Shown piece by piece: positions 19,125 to 30,087 of a stretch of 64,000 nt of DNA. Within the stretch, counting starts at the first letter, position 1; each line of letters starts with the position of its first letter. Origin of the DNA: Epithemia pelagica (taxonomy: Eukaryota > Bacillariophyta > Bacillariophyceae > Surirellales > Surirellaceae); contig OX337230.1 of assembly GCA_946965045.2 (NCBI GenBank), positions 1,116,001 to 1,180,000 of the forward strand, in the 5' to 3' direction. Under the pieces are notes generated by a model. That model ran no database searches. It saw only the letters and a program-made list of their open reading frames with translations, and was not told the DNA's origin. The position numbers and the translations under genes were made by a program.

Positions 19125-21983
19125 GAATGCCGGTGTGTCCGTTGAGCACGCGGGGGGACTGTCTGTTTCCAGCGACGAAATACGTCGCCACGAATGATCG
19201 GAATGGACGCATTCATTGCAAACAACAACACGAGAGTGAATACGACGATGATCATGACCATACAAGTGCACCTCATAGAAACGGAAGACTCCTACCGATC
19301 AAAACCAGTAAACCGGTATCTTTTGTATGAAACCCTTGTTTTGTATGGTGATGATCTGACTGGAACGAACAAGAAGCTATGACTTTTTTCGAGTGCTGGG
19401 AAACGAGCGGTATTACATAATTTTCTTGCGACTTCCGACATCAGATCTGGACACTTGACCATGCTTCATACATATGTTTCTTTTCTGTCTGTCATAAAGT
19501 TGGAAACAACTGGGAAGTCTTGACTATCATGTCTGGCGGTCACGGGAGCAACCGCATGTATAAATCAAATATCAATTCCTCGACCTTGATTGATCTCGTA
19601 AAGATGATGAACGTCCATAGCGAAGTAGGGGAACATGACCACATCGTCAATAAGCACAGAAAGATTGCAGTTATCCCAGAACCTTTCAAAGTCCATCAAT
19701 GCTTTCTACAACTCCCACACCATAATTCAAGAACAACAATAGGCAAAGAGAACCGCAAGCTGTAGCTAGAGAGATCGTCCGCTGAAACGACCGTCAAAAG
19801 ACAGCATTTTCGACAAGTTTCTACTTACGGAAGAAACGAGAGATGCCTTGTACGTCTCATCCTCGAATGTAGGCCACCAAATGTCACCAATCCTTCTCCC
19901 TGAAAATCATGTCCATGACTGCTTCAACGGAAACAAAAAGTCCCGAGCTACGGAAGAACACTGCCCAATACGAACAAAGAAACAATTAAAAAGTATCGTG
20001 GCGAACCAGCATGAGAATAATATCTCGACTGCGTCAACGTGTCCTCTTTGAGCCATGGCACCGCATCAACGACTTTGACCACATACGACTCTATATCACA
20101 CAAGGGATAGGACAGGGTAGGGTTCCAGACGCAACTGTCGCAAGGTAGTAGCGACGCCATACAGTAGTGGCCTCTCGCCGTCATGACAACAGCTTCCAAG
20201 AACAGCCGGACATGTTGTGCCGTAAAGTCGTTGTTGGCCCTCCTCAAATAAGAACCACCACCATCCCATTTCAGAAAAACAAGACTATCCTTCGAAATGG
20301 ACCTTCCACAGTCCTGCGGAATGTTCTGACACGCTTTTTGTATACTTCTACATGTTCTGAAATACCACCATCAGCACAATGACACGGTGAAGATAATCGT
20401 AATAACGCTTGTGCGACTGACGGTAGCAGCGGGAGAATCTCACCAAAGAGTCGGAGATTCTTGCATTTTTGTTCTGCGGTTGGTGTCCTGCATTGTTTGT
20501 CTCATTCTTTTCATGTCCGTGTTGACCCACTATGATCGTGGAAGACAACAACAGAGACTTACACAAATTCGGTGTTCTGTCTCATGAATGGTGAACTGTT
20601 ACTTGAACAGCAACGTTTTGTCTTACAAGAACAAGCAACAAGCACCGTCGCTTCCTTGCGGCCAGCAGCACGAATCTCCCAGGGTCCCTCTTCAACACAA
20701 TCTTTATGGCGGCCAATCACCACTAATGAGCATGTTCAAGATGCTTTTCAGGACTCCTCCGTCGTTATTCAGCATCAAGTAAGAGTCTCAGCATTGCTCA
20801 CCTCTACATTCCATACCACAAAACGACGCGATTCTTTTCAATACACAGTCTCACAACTAGATCTCAAAGACCCTGCTCTTCAACGGCGTTGCAGGCACAA
20901 CACCCTCACAGTATCAATGACACAACACTGCTGAAAAGCTGTTCTCCATCAAGCCATCACTGAGGAAAACAGATCAAGAAAAAGGCGCAGAAACGGGTTA
21001 TACCCCTCCTGACCTCTCTCCGTCCAAAGACAAGGTCAATCGGACGCCATTGCTCTGTCCTTTACCAATTTCAAGATACAGGTTCCAAGAAGGAAACAAC
21101 AGACCCCACTGCCACAACCCTTCAAGCAAATCGAGAGCGTGTGGGGAAACAAATCCAAATCAATCAGACGGGAATCACACCGACAATCAACAGGACAAGT
21201 ACACACAAATCGACCAAAACAGCCACAGCAAACAAACCGCTGTGATTGCATTGGCCCCTTGTATCACCATGCCCTTGTTGCTTGTCCCCTTTTGTAGTCT
21301 ACTCTCGGATTTGGATTTGCCCTACACGCTTCGCGATTTGCTGGATTGAACGACGATGCCAGTTCCTTTTGTCGTATGCCATACGCGTCTCTTGCGATTC
21401 AGCCAACAGGGCGGAGGACCTTCCATGCATTTTGCGTTTGCTGAAGCAGGACGAACATTCGTGAGTGCTCTGCAAATCCACAGACCGGTGTTATTCAAAC
21501 AGAGGCGCAGGCCGACATGTGGTCCTTGTCCATGTCGCTTCGGTCTTCTTGCTTACAAACTTTGCAATGACACCATTGCTTCTATGACCAGATGTTGAAG
21601 CAGGTGTACTGCAAGCGCAAAAACAACAAGGGACGGGTACAACACAATGCGCCACTACAGTGCCAAGCAACGAACGAGCAGGAGAAAATGTCATTCTCAC
21701 CATGCCGAAAGACCCCTTCCTGCTTCATTCGTCATTTTAAAGTTCTGGTGCGAGCTAAGACTCTATCATGATTGTTCGGCATGTGCATACCTCACCAACA
21801 TGTTCAGCGTGGATGGCGAAGAAAGCACCATTAGCGATTGTGGTATGGACTAAAGGACACGTGTTGCACGGTTGATATGAAATCTGGAAAGAAATTTGCG
21901 CCTTTTTCGCAAGGAGTAGCTAGAGGAGAAGGAGCAGAGCTACGTATTCCGATGATATTTGGATAATCGAATCCAGTCACGAA
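19125..21983. repeat. Tandem segmental duplication, copy B (about 2.9 kb)
   Basis: Colinear with copy A, with scattered small insertions, deletions and substitutions. It ends just upstream of the mitochondrial L28 gene. No gene is confidently called. ORFs up to about 120 codons are not consistently kept between the copies. Confidence 0.8.
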
Positions 21984-22046
21984 TGATTGGTCATTGGGGG
22001 TATCTTTTCTTTCTGCTGATTGACATATCCTCACAACCACACAACC

Positions 22047-22589
22047 ATGTTCGCGATTTCGCAACTGACACAAAGATTGAAATCATCTTGTTCGTCTGCT
22101 CTCCAAAGTGGACGTTGGTCTCCCCAAGCTGTCGGGAGTTCCAATCTTTGCGTGAAGGACGCTGCCAAGGAAGGTCTCCTTGTTTGCGGTCTGAGACCCT
22201 GGCAATGTGTCCTAGATCTACAGTTTCGCCTTCGGAGCAATCGCTCTCGCCGTGGCTTGTACGATGGCAAGGATATTCGGTCAGGAAACAAAAGGTCACA
22301 TAGTATGAGGGCAACAAGGCGCAAGTTCAAACCAAATGTTCAAATGGCGAGTTTATACTCGGAAATCTTGGATGAAAAGATTCGATTTCATGTGACTACT
22401 TCTGCGTTGCGCTCGATTGACCGAGTCGGTGGTCTGGACAATTATTTATTGAACAGTAAGCATGTAACAGAAGGTGAAGGCATGAAGGCGAAAAAGAGAA
22501 TTCTGAGAAAGATGAAACTAATAGAGAAAGGCTACGCGCAGCACCCGCTACAGCACATATTCGACAACTTGCCCCTCAAGCAGCCTTGA
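22047..22589 (+). CDS. MRPL28: Mitochondrial ribosomal protein bL28
   Basis: The protein has 180 aa from the ATG reading M-F-A-I-S-Q. The core R-G-L-Y-D-G-K-D-I-R-S-G-N-K-R-S-H-S, then R-A-T-R-R-K-F-K-P-N-V-Q and L-R-S-I-D-R-V-G-G-L-D-N-Y-L-L follows bacterial L28 (x-N-x-R-S-H-x-x-x-A-T-x-R-R-F-x-P-N and V-S-A-x-x-x-R-x-I-D-x-x-G). Residues 1-75 form an extension rich in Ser, Arg, Gln and Leu with few acids, as expected of a mitochondrial presequence. The C-terminal extension after the core is basic. Plastid targeting is less likely because there is no signal peptide with a Phe motif. Confidence 0.88.
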   Translation: MFAISQLTQRLKSSCSSALQSGRWSPQAVGSSNLCVKDAAKEGLLVCGLRPWQCVLDLQFRLRSNRSRRGLYDGKDIRSGNKRSHSMRATRRKFKPNVQMASLYSEILDEKIRFHVTTSALRSIDRVGGLDNYLLNSKHVTEGEGMKAKKRILRKMKLIEKGYAQHPLQHIFDNLPLKQP

Positions 22590-22783
22590 TATCTAACACC
22601 TGGTAGTGCTCGTCACATGGGACGGACTGTGCACGAGATTGTATCCGTACGAACTGCTCCTCGGTGTCAAATCAACTCCCTAATCTTAGATAACAAAGCG
22701 TTGATATTGCATGTACGTCATATGTGAATGTCTAAAGACGTTGGCGCAAAACAAAGGGCACCAGCTCGTAGCGTGAAAGCACA

Positions 22784-25042
22784 TCAAGCAACCCCGTGTC
22801 CCTGCTTCTTTTGTGCCGTTATCTTTTGAAATTTCTTGATATGCCGAATCATTTCCTTTGCGTTCAAGTCTTCCGTGTCGCCGTCATCGTATAAAATATG
22901 CCACAAGTCTTCGTCGTCATCCTCCTCTGGTGGCAAATATTTCTCAACGGTGCCATAATACATCTCGTCATCAAACCTTTTTGCAACACGCCATTTTACA
23001 TAGCGCTTGGGAGATGCATGCAAGTCCTCAATATCAATGGGACGTTTTCTTTCATTCGAAACGCTTCCCTTTCGTGACGATGACGGGGGTAAATCCAAGC
23101 CGCCATCTTTTTTGGAATCTGAGCGATTCGGTGTTGTATGAGGTTCGCGCTGACCGCCAACTCTTGGTGCTTTGACCACGCCAACAGAATCTTCATCTTC
23201 TATTAGGGCCCTCGATCGTTTGTTCTTCTCCGAGGAATTTGTATTGCCACTGTCCCTTACCACATATTTCTGAACTCTGGAAGAGCAATCAGGAACAAGT
23301 CGTCCCATTTCTATGGCATACTGCTTGGCCCTTTGTTTTTGCTTTTCTTGTGCTTCTGTCGAATCCTGACGCATGGCCAAGACACGTTTCATTTCCCCAT
23401 TTACGGCATAGTTCATTAAGCAATCTTTTGCCAAGGAGACAGACAAACACAGACCCATTAGACGACGTCCATTAGAAACTGGAGAATGCGTACCCACCAA
23501 GGTTCCGCACACAAGAAAACGAAATCCATGAGACAACTTACCAAACAAACGGACGGGTGTCATGTCTGCCGTCGACCCATCATCATACATCACTTTGAAT
23601 ATATCATTGATCATGCTTGTCCCACTGTCACGTGCAATGTCAAAGACAGTTCCCCGAAGATGTCTTTCGGGATCCGTTGTCGACGTGAAGAGCGGCTGGA
23701 CCACTCGTGAACCAAGCAGCTCGTGTCGTATCGTTTCTACTTTCGACATGGCCGAGAGAGAAATCGATCGACTTTGTAACAAATGGCCAATACCATATGT
23801 AGCCAAATCTTCAAAGGTCTCCACTTTCACCTGATTCATAGTTTTCTGATGTTCTTCGTTTGGTTGCAGAATGTACGAAAACAGGGGATGGAGTAACTTC
23901 TTCACCACAACTGCTTCTGCCCCCGTCACCACCACAGTCAGTTGTTGTTGTTGAGATCCACGTCGTTCTTTTTTGATCTGCTTCACCCATGTCTGAATCA
24001 CATGAGAGAGAGCCCCTGCAGTCTCACGCAGCACCCCCACCAGCATGGCGTCCCGGGTATCCGTCCCTGCACAGTCGCTTAATGGTTGTTTGGTTTTACG
24101 ACAGTCTGCGAGTAGTTGTTCCAAGTCGGAATGGTGAATCAAGGGTAAGGCACCGGTACAATCATTCAAGGCTGTGAATTTGGCCCCAAATCCCAAGGTT
24201 GCTCCTCCACACCCTTGAATGTCACCCTTGCCGTTCGTGCCTATCCATGTGGTGATGGCCACTCCGGCATCCACCACCAGGACGGGGGATCCATACATGA
24301 GCTTGGCGGCATACAAACCGGAACAGTGTTCCACACCCAGTGTCTCAAATTGGCGTTCCAAGGGTCTTTTGATGTTGTCAAAGAAATCGGATGCTCTCAA
24401 TTGATGTATACGACAGGGTATGTATTCAAACATTCGTTGGAGGTATGCCGATTCTTGCGAAGAATTGCTGATAGCATAAACTTGCCAATAGGGAACGCGT
24501 TTTTGAGAAAGAAAGCCACGTAGATTGGTCAAGTTCTTGTCTTTCTCAAATTCGGGTCCACCCATCATGCGACAGGCTTCGGGTGACCAATACCCCTTGA
24601 AGATGTCTTGTTGCGATATTTCGACCGATGTCGATTTCTGATAAATTTTCTCGAAATGTGTTGTTCTATAAAGGCGGGACGTGATTCAGAAGGAGAGTAA
24701 ACAGCATCGTAGAACAAGACAAAGCATCGAGTGGTATAAGTGAACATGACCAACATCTTTCTCAATTCTCAATAGCCGCCGATTTCACATTCACCCCTGG
24801 CTGTGTCATCATGAAACGTACCGAAACGATAATATGAGAGCAAACTGCCCATTGGATCCACTGTGAATGCCCCAGTACAAATGGTCGATACCCACAATTA
24901 CCGAAACCACAAACTGGGCTTCTGGATGTGCACAACTATTGGGCCACGACGCGATCTCTATGGGACGAAATTCGACATGGGGAATGACCGCTGGGTTTGC
25001 TCTTGCCGCCGTGTTTTCGCCGTGGGAGGTAGAGTTGCTCAT
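22784..25042 (-). CDS. Type III pantothenate kinase-like protein fused to Tudor-like modules, two exons
   Basis: Exon 1 is 25042-24822 and exon 2 is 24665-22784. A 156-bp GTACGT...TATAG intron restores the frame (700 aa). Exon 1 carries I-V-G-I-D-H-L-Y-W-G-I, aligned with the cyanobacterial CoaX start (G-N-S-R-L-H-W-A), and exon 2 continues T-T-H-F-E-K. The second CoaX block is clear: V-L-V-V-D-A-G-V-A-I-T-T, then G-C-G-G-A-T-L-G-F-G and A-L-P-L-I. The first motif, normally D-x-G-N-(T/S), is degenerate, so kinase activity is uncertain. Two Tudor-like modules follow. One ends V-M-Y-D-D-G-S-T-A-D-M in mid-protein; the other, near the C-terminus, is K-W-R-V-A-K-R-F ... L-Y-D-D-G-D-T-E-D-L. A basic Ser-rich linker with likely nuclear localisation signals joins them. 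This points to a nuclear or chromatin-linked protein rather than a simple CoA-pathway enzyme. Confidence 0.72.
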
Positions 25043-25742
25043 GGTAGAAGAATGGTTCGTTTGTTTTTTGTCACTCTCGCTTCCTTTTTCTCTTGACGTT
25101 GCGGATCTGTGTTACACAACAAATGAGTGCAATCTCCCAGCGGGGGTGGAAATTTCGTCGTGAACTCTCTTTGTCAACTCAGGATGAATTCACCAAAAAA
25201 TTCTCGTCCTCGCTGAGGGGTAACAGCGACCTGCGGGGTTGCTGTCGATGTGTGTTGTGTGTTGTCAGGATGTAGCTAGAAACTAGAAGATAGTACGAAT
25301 ATCTATGTGAAGTTCATTATATTTTAATAGGAGTACTTTCTGAAAGTTTCTGAATCTTTCTGTGCTCGTCACAAAATAACTCGAACATAATATGGTATGC
25401 TGGGTTTTGTGATTTTTTCAATACCAAACTAAAGAACAAATAAACTACCCAGCGTTGACAAGAGAAGAAGCATGGAAGCGTCGCCAAAGACAACAAACAG
25501 TTATTGTTGGGTGTCTTTTCTCCATCGAAGAATCGAAGATTGACACCCTCAAGGCTCAAGGGATTGTGAATGTGACCTTGTGTCCCTCTTGGTTTGTTAT
25601 CAAGGCAAACTAAGAACAAGAGTCGAGAGACAAGGGACGTATCAGTGTCGAGAAAGGAGGACCCAGCGAGGAGAAAAAGCAGTACAATACCTAACTAGTT
25701 CATACAGTTCATTGCTCGCTCTCTCTCTCTCCTGTGACGAGT
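25043..25742. other. Divergent promoter region
   Basis: The stretch lies between the minus-strand PanK-like gene and the plus-strand lipase gene. No further gene or repeat is recognised. A CT-rich stretch (CTCGCTCTCTCTCTCTCCT) lies just before the lipase start codon. Confidence 0.5.
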
Positions 25743-27673
25743 ATGCCCACTCGACGAAAACGAATTCAATTGCATGCATGTACCACCAAATCTCCACCGC
25801 CATCGGTGTCTCCATCCTCGACGGTACCCTTGACAGTGGGACAACAATTGCAAGAACGTTTGCTCCACTGGAATCTCTCCTCAACGACTTCTGCCAACAC
25901 CACCCTCAACGACACATCCAAAGACTGTGACAACAACAACCACAAGAAGAACCACCAGAACAAGAACCAAAAGACATTACTCCCTCGTATCTTTCCATCG
26001 TTGGCCAACAAAAGCAAGCAAGGAAGTCACTCCTCAACCTCAAACAGCCACACAACAAACAACCACAAAGGGAACAATGAGAGGGGTTCTACGAGCACTG
26101 ATGAAAAGCAATCACTGTCATCGGGGGAACTGCACAGCTTGAACCATCTAACAATCAATGAAGAAGTGATGTGCGAAAATAGTTCCTTGCAGACCTCGAC
26201 GACGATGAGAACTTCAGCACAATCAACGACAGACACTGAGCAGAAGGACTCTTCCAGTTACCGTGCAGACTGGATGAACGACGATGATGAACCGAAACAA
26301 CTAGTCAATAGTGACAAGACCGATGGTCAGAGTTGTGGATCCTTCTTTCAGCCTTTCCGGATGGAGGCGTTTCGGAAACGACTCCCAAACAACCACCACC
26401 TGAACAACATCTAGCTCGAGAGCAAGTATCACTGAACGAAGTGAGGAACGAACACAGTGTAGAAATAGTGGCTGATGCAACAACAAACGACGTGGAAGTA
26501 GTCGACTCTACCGTCATCCATAGGGAACCACCGGACGGTGTGGACCCACCCACAGACCAGGAGCCATCAGCCCAAGAGTCACAGGGACAGCAATCCAAGC
26601 ATCAGCCACACACACCGTATGGCAATGCCTATCATGTGGATCGAGCTGCCATTATGGCAGCTGTAGCCAGTCATAGTTATGCCTCCTTGCACGAATTTCA
26701 AGCCGTCTTGCAAGGTCATGAAAACTTAACCTTTGGCCATGGTGATTTGGTGGAATTGGATGCGAGCAATCCCTTGCTTCTCATTGTCGCACGGGCGCAA
26801 ATCTTGCGAACCCAACGGGGCAGGGTGTTGGTTGTCAGCTTTCGGGGGACGGAACCCACCAATCTCTTGAACTGGGGCACCGATTTGAATACCGGTGTCC
26901 TACCGTGGCATTTGGATCCTCGCATTCTCGTCCATGAAGGATTTTTAAACAACTTTCGGGCCGTCTGGGATGGACCCTGGGGGATTTTGGCGCATTTGAA
27001 ACAACCACATCTCTTGCGACAACAAGAACCACAATCGGACCACGACGACGAAAATCACCAAAAAGAAGAAAAATCAGAGTCGATGAACTACCAGAAAGAA
27101 GCAAGCCATGGCAGTGAAGAGGAGTTTCCAGTGGAACACATTTATTTTACGGGGCACAGCTTGGGTGGTTCCATGGCGATGCTGGGTGGCTTGTACTTGG
27201 CTCAAGCTGAACCCGAATTGTATAAAAAAGAACGAGGAATCTACACGTTTGGACAACCCATGGGATTGCATCCGACTTCCTGTAGACTTGTTCACTCCAG
27301 GATTGGGGATCGCTTGTTTCGACATGTCTATCACAATGATTTGATTCCTCAAATGCCCAGTCTCCCCATGGGACGGTTTGCCCATGTCGGACAAGAATAT
27401 CGTTTTTTTCCCAGCCACGACAGTGCTGTAGAAGGCGGTGGTACCTGGAAACACATGCCACCGCATCATCATACGACACAGCTCTTGTCCAGTGTTGTGA
27501 CGATTCCCTTTGTGATTGCCGATGGCATGTCCACCACATTGGTCCCCTCCCAACTACAACCCTATCTACCCAAGTCACCCTGGTCCATGACCGATCACAG
27601 TTGTACAGGATATTGCGATACACTCATGGCTATATCATCTCCCCTGGCGCAAGGCGGCACCACGTCAAAATGA
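25743..27673 (+). CDS. Class 3 (Lipase_3) alpha/beta-hydrolase; a frame change within 26315-26414
   Basis: The C-terminal domain carries the lipase signature F-T-G-H-S-L-G-G-S (nucleophile Ser), preceded by V-V-S-F-R-G-T-E and followed by Y-T-F-G-Q-P and Y-H-N-D-L-I-P-Q-M-P (Asp). A C-terminal D-H-S-C-T-G-Y supplies the His. Such enzymes hydrolyse acylglycerols or galactolipids. The first about 195 codons, from ATG 25743, are Asn/Ser/Thr/Lys-rich and probably disordered. They are in a different frame from the lipase domain. The two open frames overlap only at 26315-26414, so either a very short intron (26326-26351, GT...TTTCAG, 26 nt, fits the phase), another intron or a frameshift joins them. 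No signal peptide is seen at this start. Confidence 0.78.
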
Positions 27674-27785
27674 CGGGGAGACGACCAACAATGGATCAAG
27701 ATATGTTGTTCGTTATTTACCTGTTTGGGCTGCTTTGGGTTGTGGAAACGCCAATCAAGAGTGACAGTTTGTCCCTTCCAAACAA

Positions 27786-27852
27786 GTGACCTCCATCCAC
27801 TATCCAATGAATAGCAATTAAGTGTGACCTCTATCCACTATCCAATGAATAG
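27786..27852 (+). repeat. 29-bp direct repeat, two copies
   Basis: 27786-27814 and 27824-27852 are identical except for one C/T difference, with a 38-bp period (GTGACCTCYATCCACTATCC...). They lie just downstream of the lipase stop codon. Confidence 0.8.
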
Positions 27853-28134
27853 AAGTGGTTTTGTCAGTGCGAAGTTTGAGTTGATCAATGCTCTAGCAAA
27901 TCAAGCGTTCCCTTTTGGATCTTGAACAAAAAGAGGGACCAAACGAGGAAAGCCAACATGGTCGCATGGCTAACAGGGGAAACTACCATTCCCATACGTC
28001 CTAGGTGAACTCGCTTGACTAATAAGAGTGGATGACTACAATTCACCTACGTCCCACGTGAAAAATCGGCAGCGTTCTACAGTGAAAACGTCTATCTCAG
28101 GTAACGGCTCCTCCACCGTAAGAACCAAATGCCT
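27853..28134. other. Convergent intergenic region
   Basis: It separates the 3' ends of the lipase and the methyltransferase. A short CCTACGTCC(T/C)A(G/C)GTGAA-like word occurs twice (near 27997 and 28046). Nothing else is recognised. Confidence 0.4.
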
Positions 28135-29847
28135 TTAAAGTTTAGACAAGGGATTATTGCTACTCGTTTGTCCATCTCTATGTTGTATCATCTTTTGCTT
28201 TTCGTTTGAGTTGGGAGAAGGAGTATGGGACCACCAGGCTGCCAATTCCATACCTTGACGGGGGGCAATGGTATCTGGATTGATACGAGGGGAATCCTTG
28301 CTCATGAACCATCCATGAGGTTCCAAGGTTCTTTGATAATCCGCAACGGTCACGGCAAAGGGTGGACCACAAAGTGGCGACTGGGACTTGGCATGTCCAC
28401 TCGAATCCTTCTTTGTTGCATCTGTTAGGGGGAACATGAGGGTGAGTAATTGTCCACTGGTAGCACTAGGATGTACTCGTTTGTGGGCCGTCGCCTGGTC
28501 CTCCACGCCAACCGACGGAGGAGAAGGAAGCAACAATTGGGCCATGCGTTGACCCCAGTTTGGTCGCAATTCAGGTGGCAAGGCACAAAAGAAGCAATAA
28601 TCAAAAATGAAATGAAATTGTGAGATTTGTTGTTTGATTTCGGGTTCCGCCACCACGTCCGGTGGCTGCAATGGTTCCTGGGGAGGATAGTAGTGGAAGG
28701 ACTGTTGAATGTTCCATGTCGAGCAGGAATCAAAGAAATCTCCCAAAACCAAATCCACACGAACCTGCGTCGTTTCGTGCAACTCTTTATCGCCGCTGCG
28801 TGTTGGTATAGTCGAGGACCTGTTGGTTTGATTCTTTTGTTCATCTGGGTTTTGTTGTTGCGTGTGGAGATAGGATACCGCTCGTTGCAAGGATAGAGGA
28901 GACAGTTCCAATCCGACAATCACAACCCTTTTGACTGCTGGCGACGGTTGGTTTTGAAACCATTGCGCCAGGGCATGCAAATCGTACCCTGCTCCACATC
29001 CTGGTACCAAGACCCCAAAGACGGAATCATCATCATCATCGTCATCATCATGGTTCACAACGTTCAAGTATTGGAGTTCCGACAACAAGGCCGGTGTGGG
29101 TCGTCCCAGATCCCAAGCGGTCAAGCCATCTCGCCAAAGAGATTCCCAAAACTCTGCCTGTTGCTCTTGAGTTTGTTGTTCTTGTTCTTGTGGCTCTTGC
29201 TGTGCTTCGACTTGTTGTTGTTGTTGCTGTTCGGCATATCGTTGCATGGCCAAATCGCGCATTTGTGTACGAGACATGGAAAACCTTTGGTGACGGCCAT
29301 CTTTAGTGTCTGAACCATTGCTACTACCATTACTCGTTCGTTCTCCTCCTCCTCCTCGTTCATCTCGTTGGATTGTTTCGTGCGTCGAGTTCTCGGGCGA
29401 GGATCCTCTTGGCGTGGAGGATGATGTCGTCGTCGTCAAAAATCGATGTTGCTGCCCCGGCCGCTGGTTGTGATGGGACGTTGCGACAATGGTGGTTCCC
29501 CAGCCCAAACCATTGGTGATGAGACCATACTGATGCTCATGCATCCGTCGATTTGTTCTTCCTGGTCGAATAGCAAAGGGTGTACCAAAGTGCGATGACG
29601 CAAGGGATGATGATGGAGAGTTCCAGTTCCCAGAATCCGCAACAACAACAACAACAGGCGCCGCCGAAGCTATGGTTCTACCGAACAGTCGTTGGCTTGG
29701 CGATCCTCCTCGAGTCACAGAAGAGAATGAGAATGCTGGTTCACACGGACAATGCCTGGAACGAAGGGGTGTTGCGAATTGTATGCGGTTTGTGCAGAAA
29801 AATCGATTCGTAGGGATTCCGTACCATGTCATGACCCACCTGCTCAT
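28135..29847 (-). CDS. TPMT-family S-adenosylmethionine methyltransferase
   Basis: The protein has 570 aa. The catalytic domain is the C-terminal 350 residues. It has W-E-S-L-W-R-D-G-L-T-A-W-D-L-G-R-P-T-P at its start, SAM motif I as V-L-V-P-G-C-G-A-G-Y-D-L, then F-D-Y-C-F-F-C-A-L-P-P-E-L-R and G-P-P-F-A-V-T-V-A-D-Y. These are the blocks of the thiopurine/thiol/halide methyltransferase family (TPMT, plant HOL), which methylates sulfur compounds or halides. The first about 190 residues are Arg/Ser-rich, then Gln-rich, and look like an organelle presequence plus linker. The exact substrate cannot be told. Low-complexity Gln and Asp runs interrupt the domain, as is common in this genome. Confidence 0.85.
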   Translation of the reverse strand: MSRWVMTWYGIPTNRFFCTNRIQFATPLRSRHCPCEPAFSFSSVTRGGSPSQRLFGRTIASAAPVVVVVADSGNWNSPSSSLASSHFGTPFAIRPGRTNRRMHEHQYGLITNGLGWGTTIVATSHHNQRPGQQHRFLTTTTSSSTPRGSSPENSTHETIQRDERGGGGERTSNGSSNGSDTKDGRHQRFSMSRTQMRDLAMQRYAEQQQQQQVEAQQEPQEQEQQTQEQQAEFWESLWRDGLTAWDLGRPTPALLSELQYLNVVNHDDDDDDDDSVFGVLVPGCGAGYDLHALAQWFQNQPSPAVKRVVIVGLELSPLSLQRAVSYLHTQQQNPDEQKNQTNRSSTIPTRSGDKELHETTQVRVDLVLGDFFDSCSTWNIQQSFHYYPPQEPLQPPDVVAEPEIKQQISQFHFIFDYCFFCALPPELRPNWGQRMAQLLLPSPPSVGVEDQATAHKRVHPSATSGQLLTLMFPLTDATKKDSSGHAKSQSPLCGPPFAVTVADYQRTLEPHGWFMSKDSPRINPDTIAPRQGMELAAWWSHTPSPNSNEKQKMIQHRDGQTSSNNPLSKL

Positions 29848-30087
29848 GGTTCAGCAGCACCTTTTTGTCATCAGCCCCGCTATCCAACTCTGATCAGACA
29901 AGGTTCCCTTCTTGCTGTGTACGTTCGTGTCCAAAAAGGACGCCAAACAACCCGGATATATGGTCGTCTTGCATGACACCCTTTTCCCGAGTCCAACGCG
30001 ACAAAAAGAGAGGTAGCTCTTCGTTATCAGTTCTGCCGGCAAATTGTAAGCAATGCCATTGCTCATAATGGACTGTCACGAAGGAGT

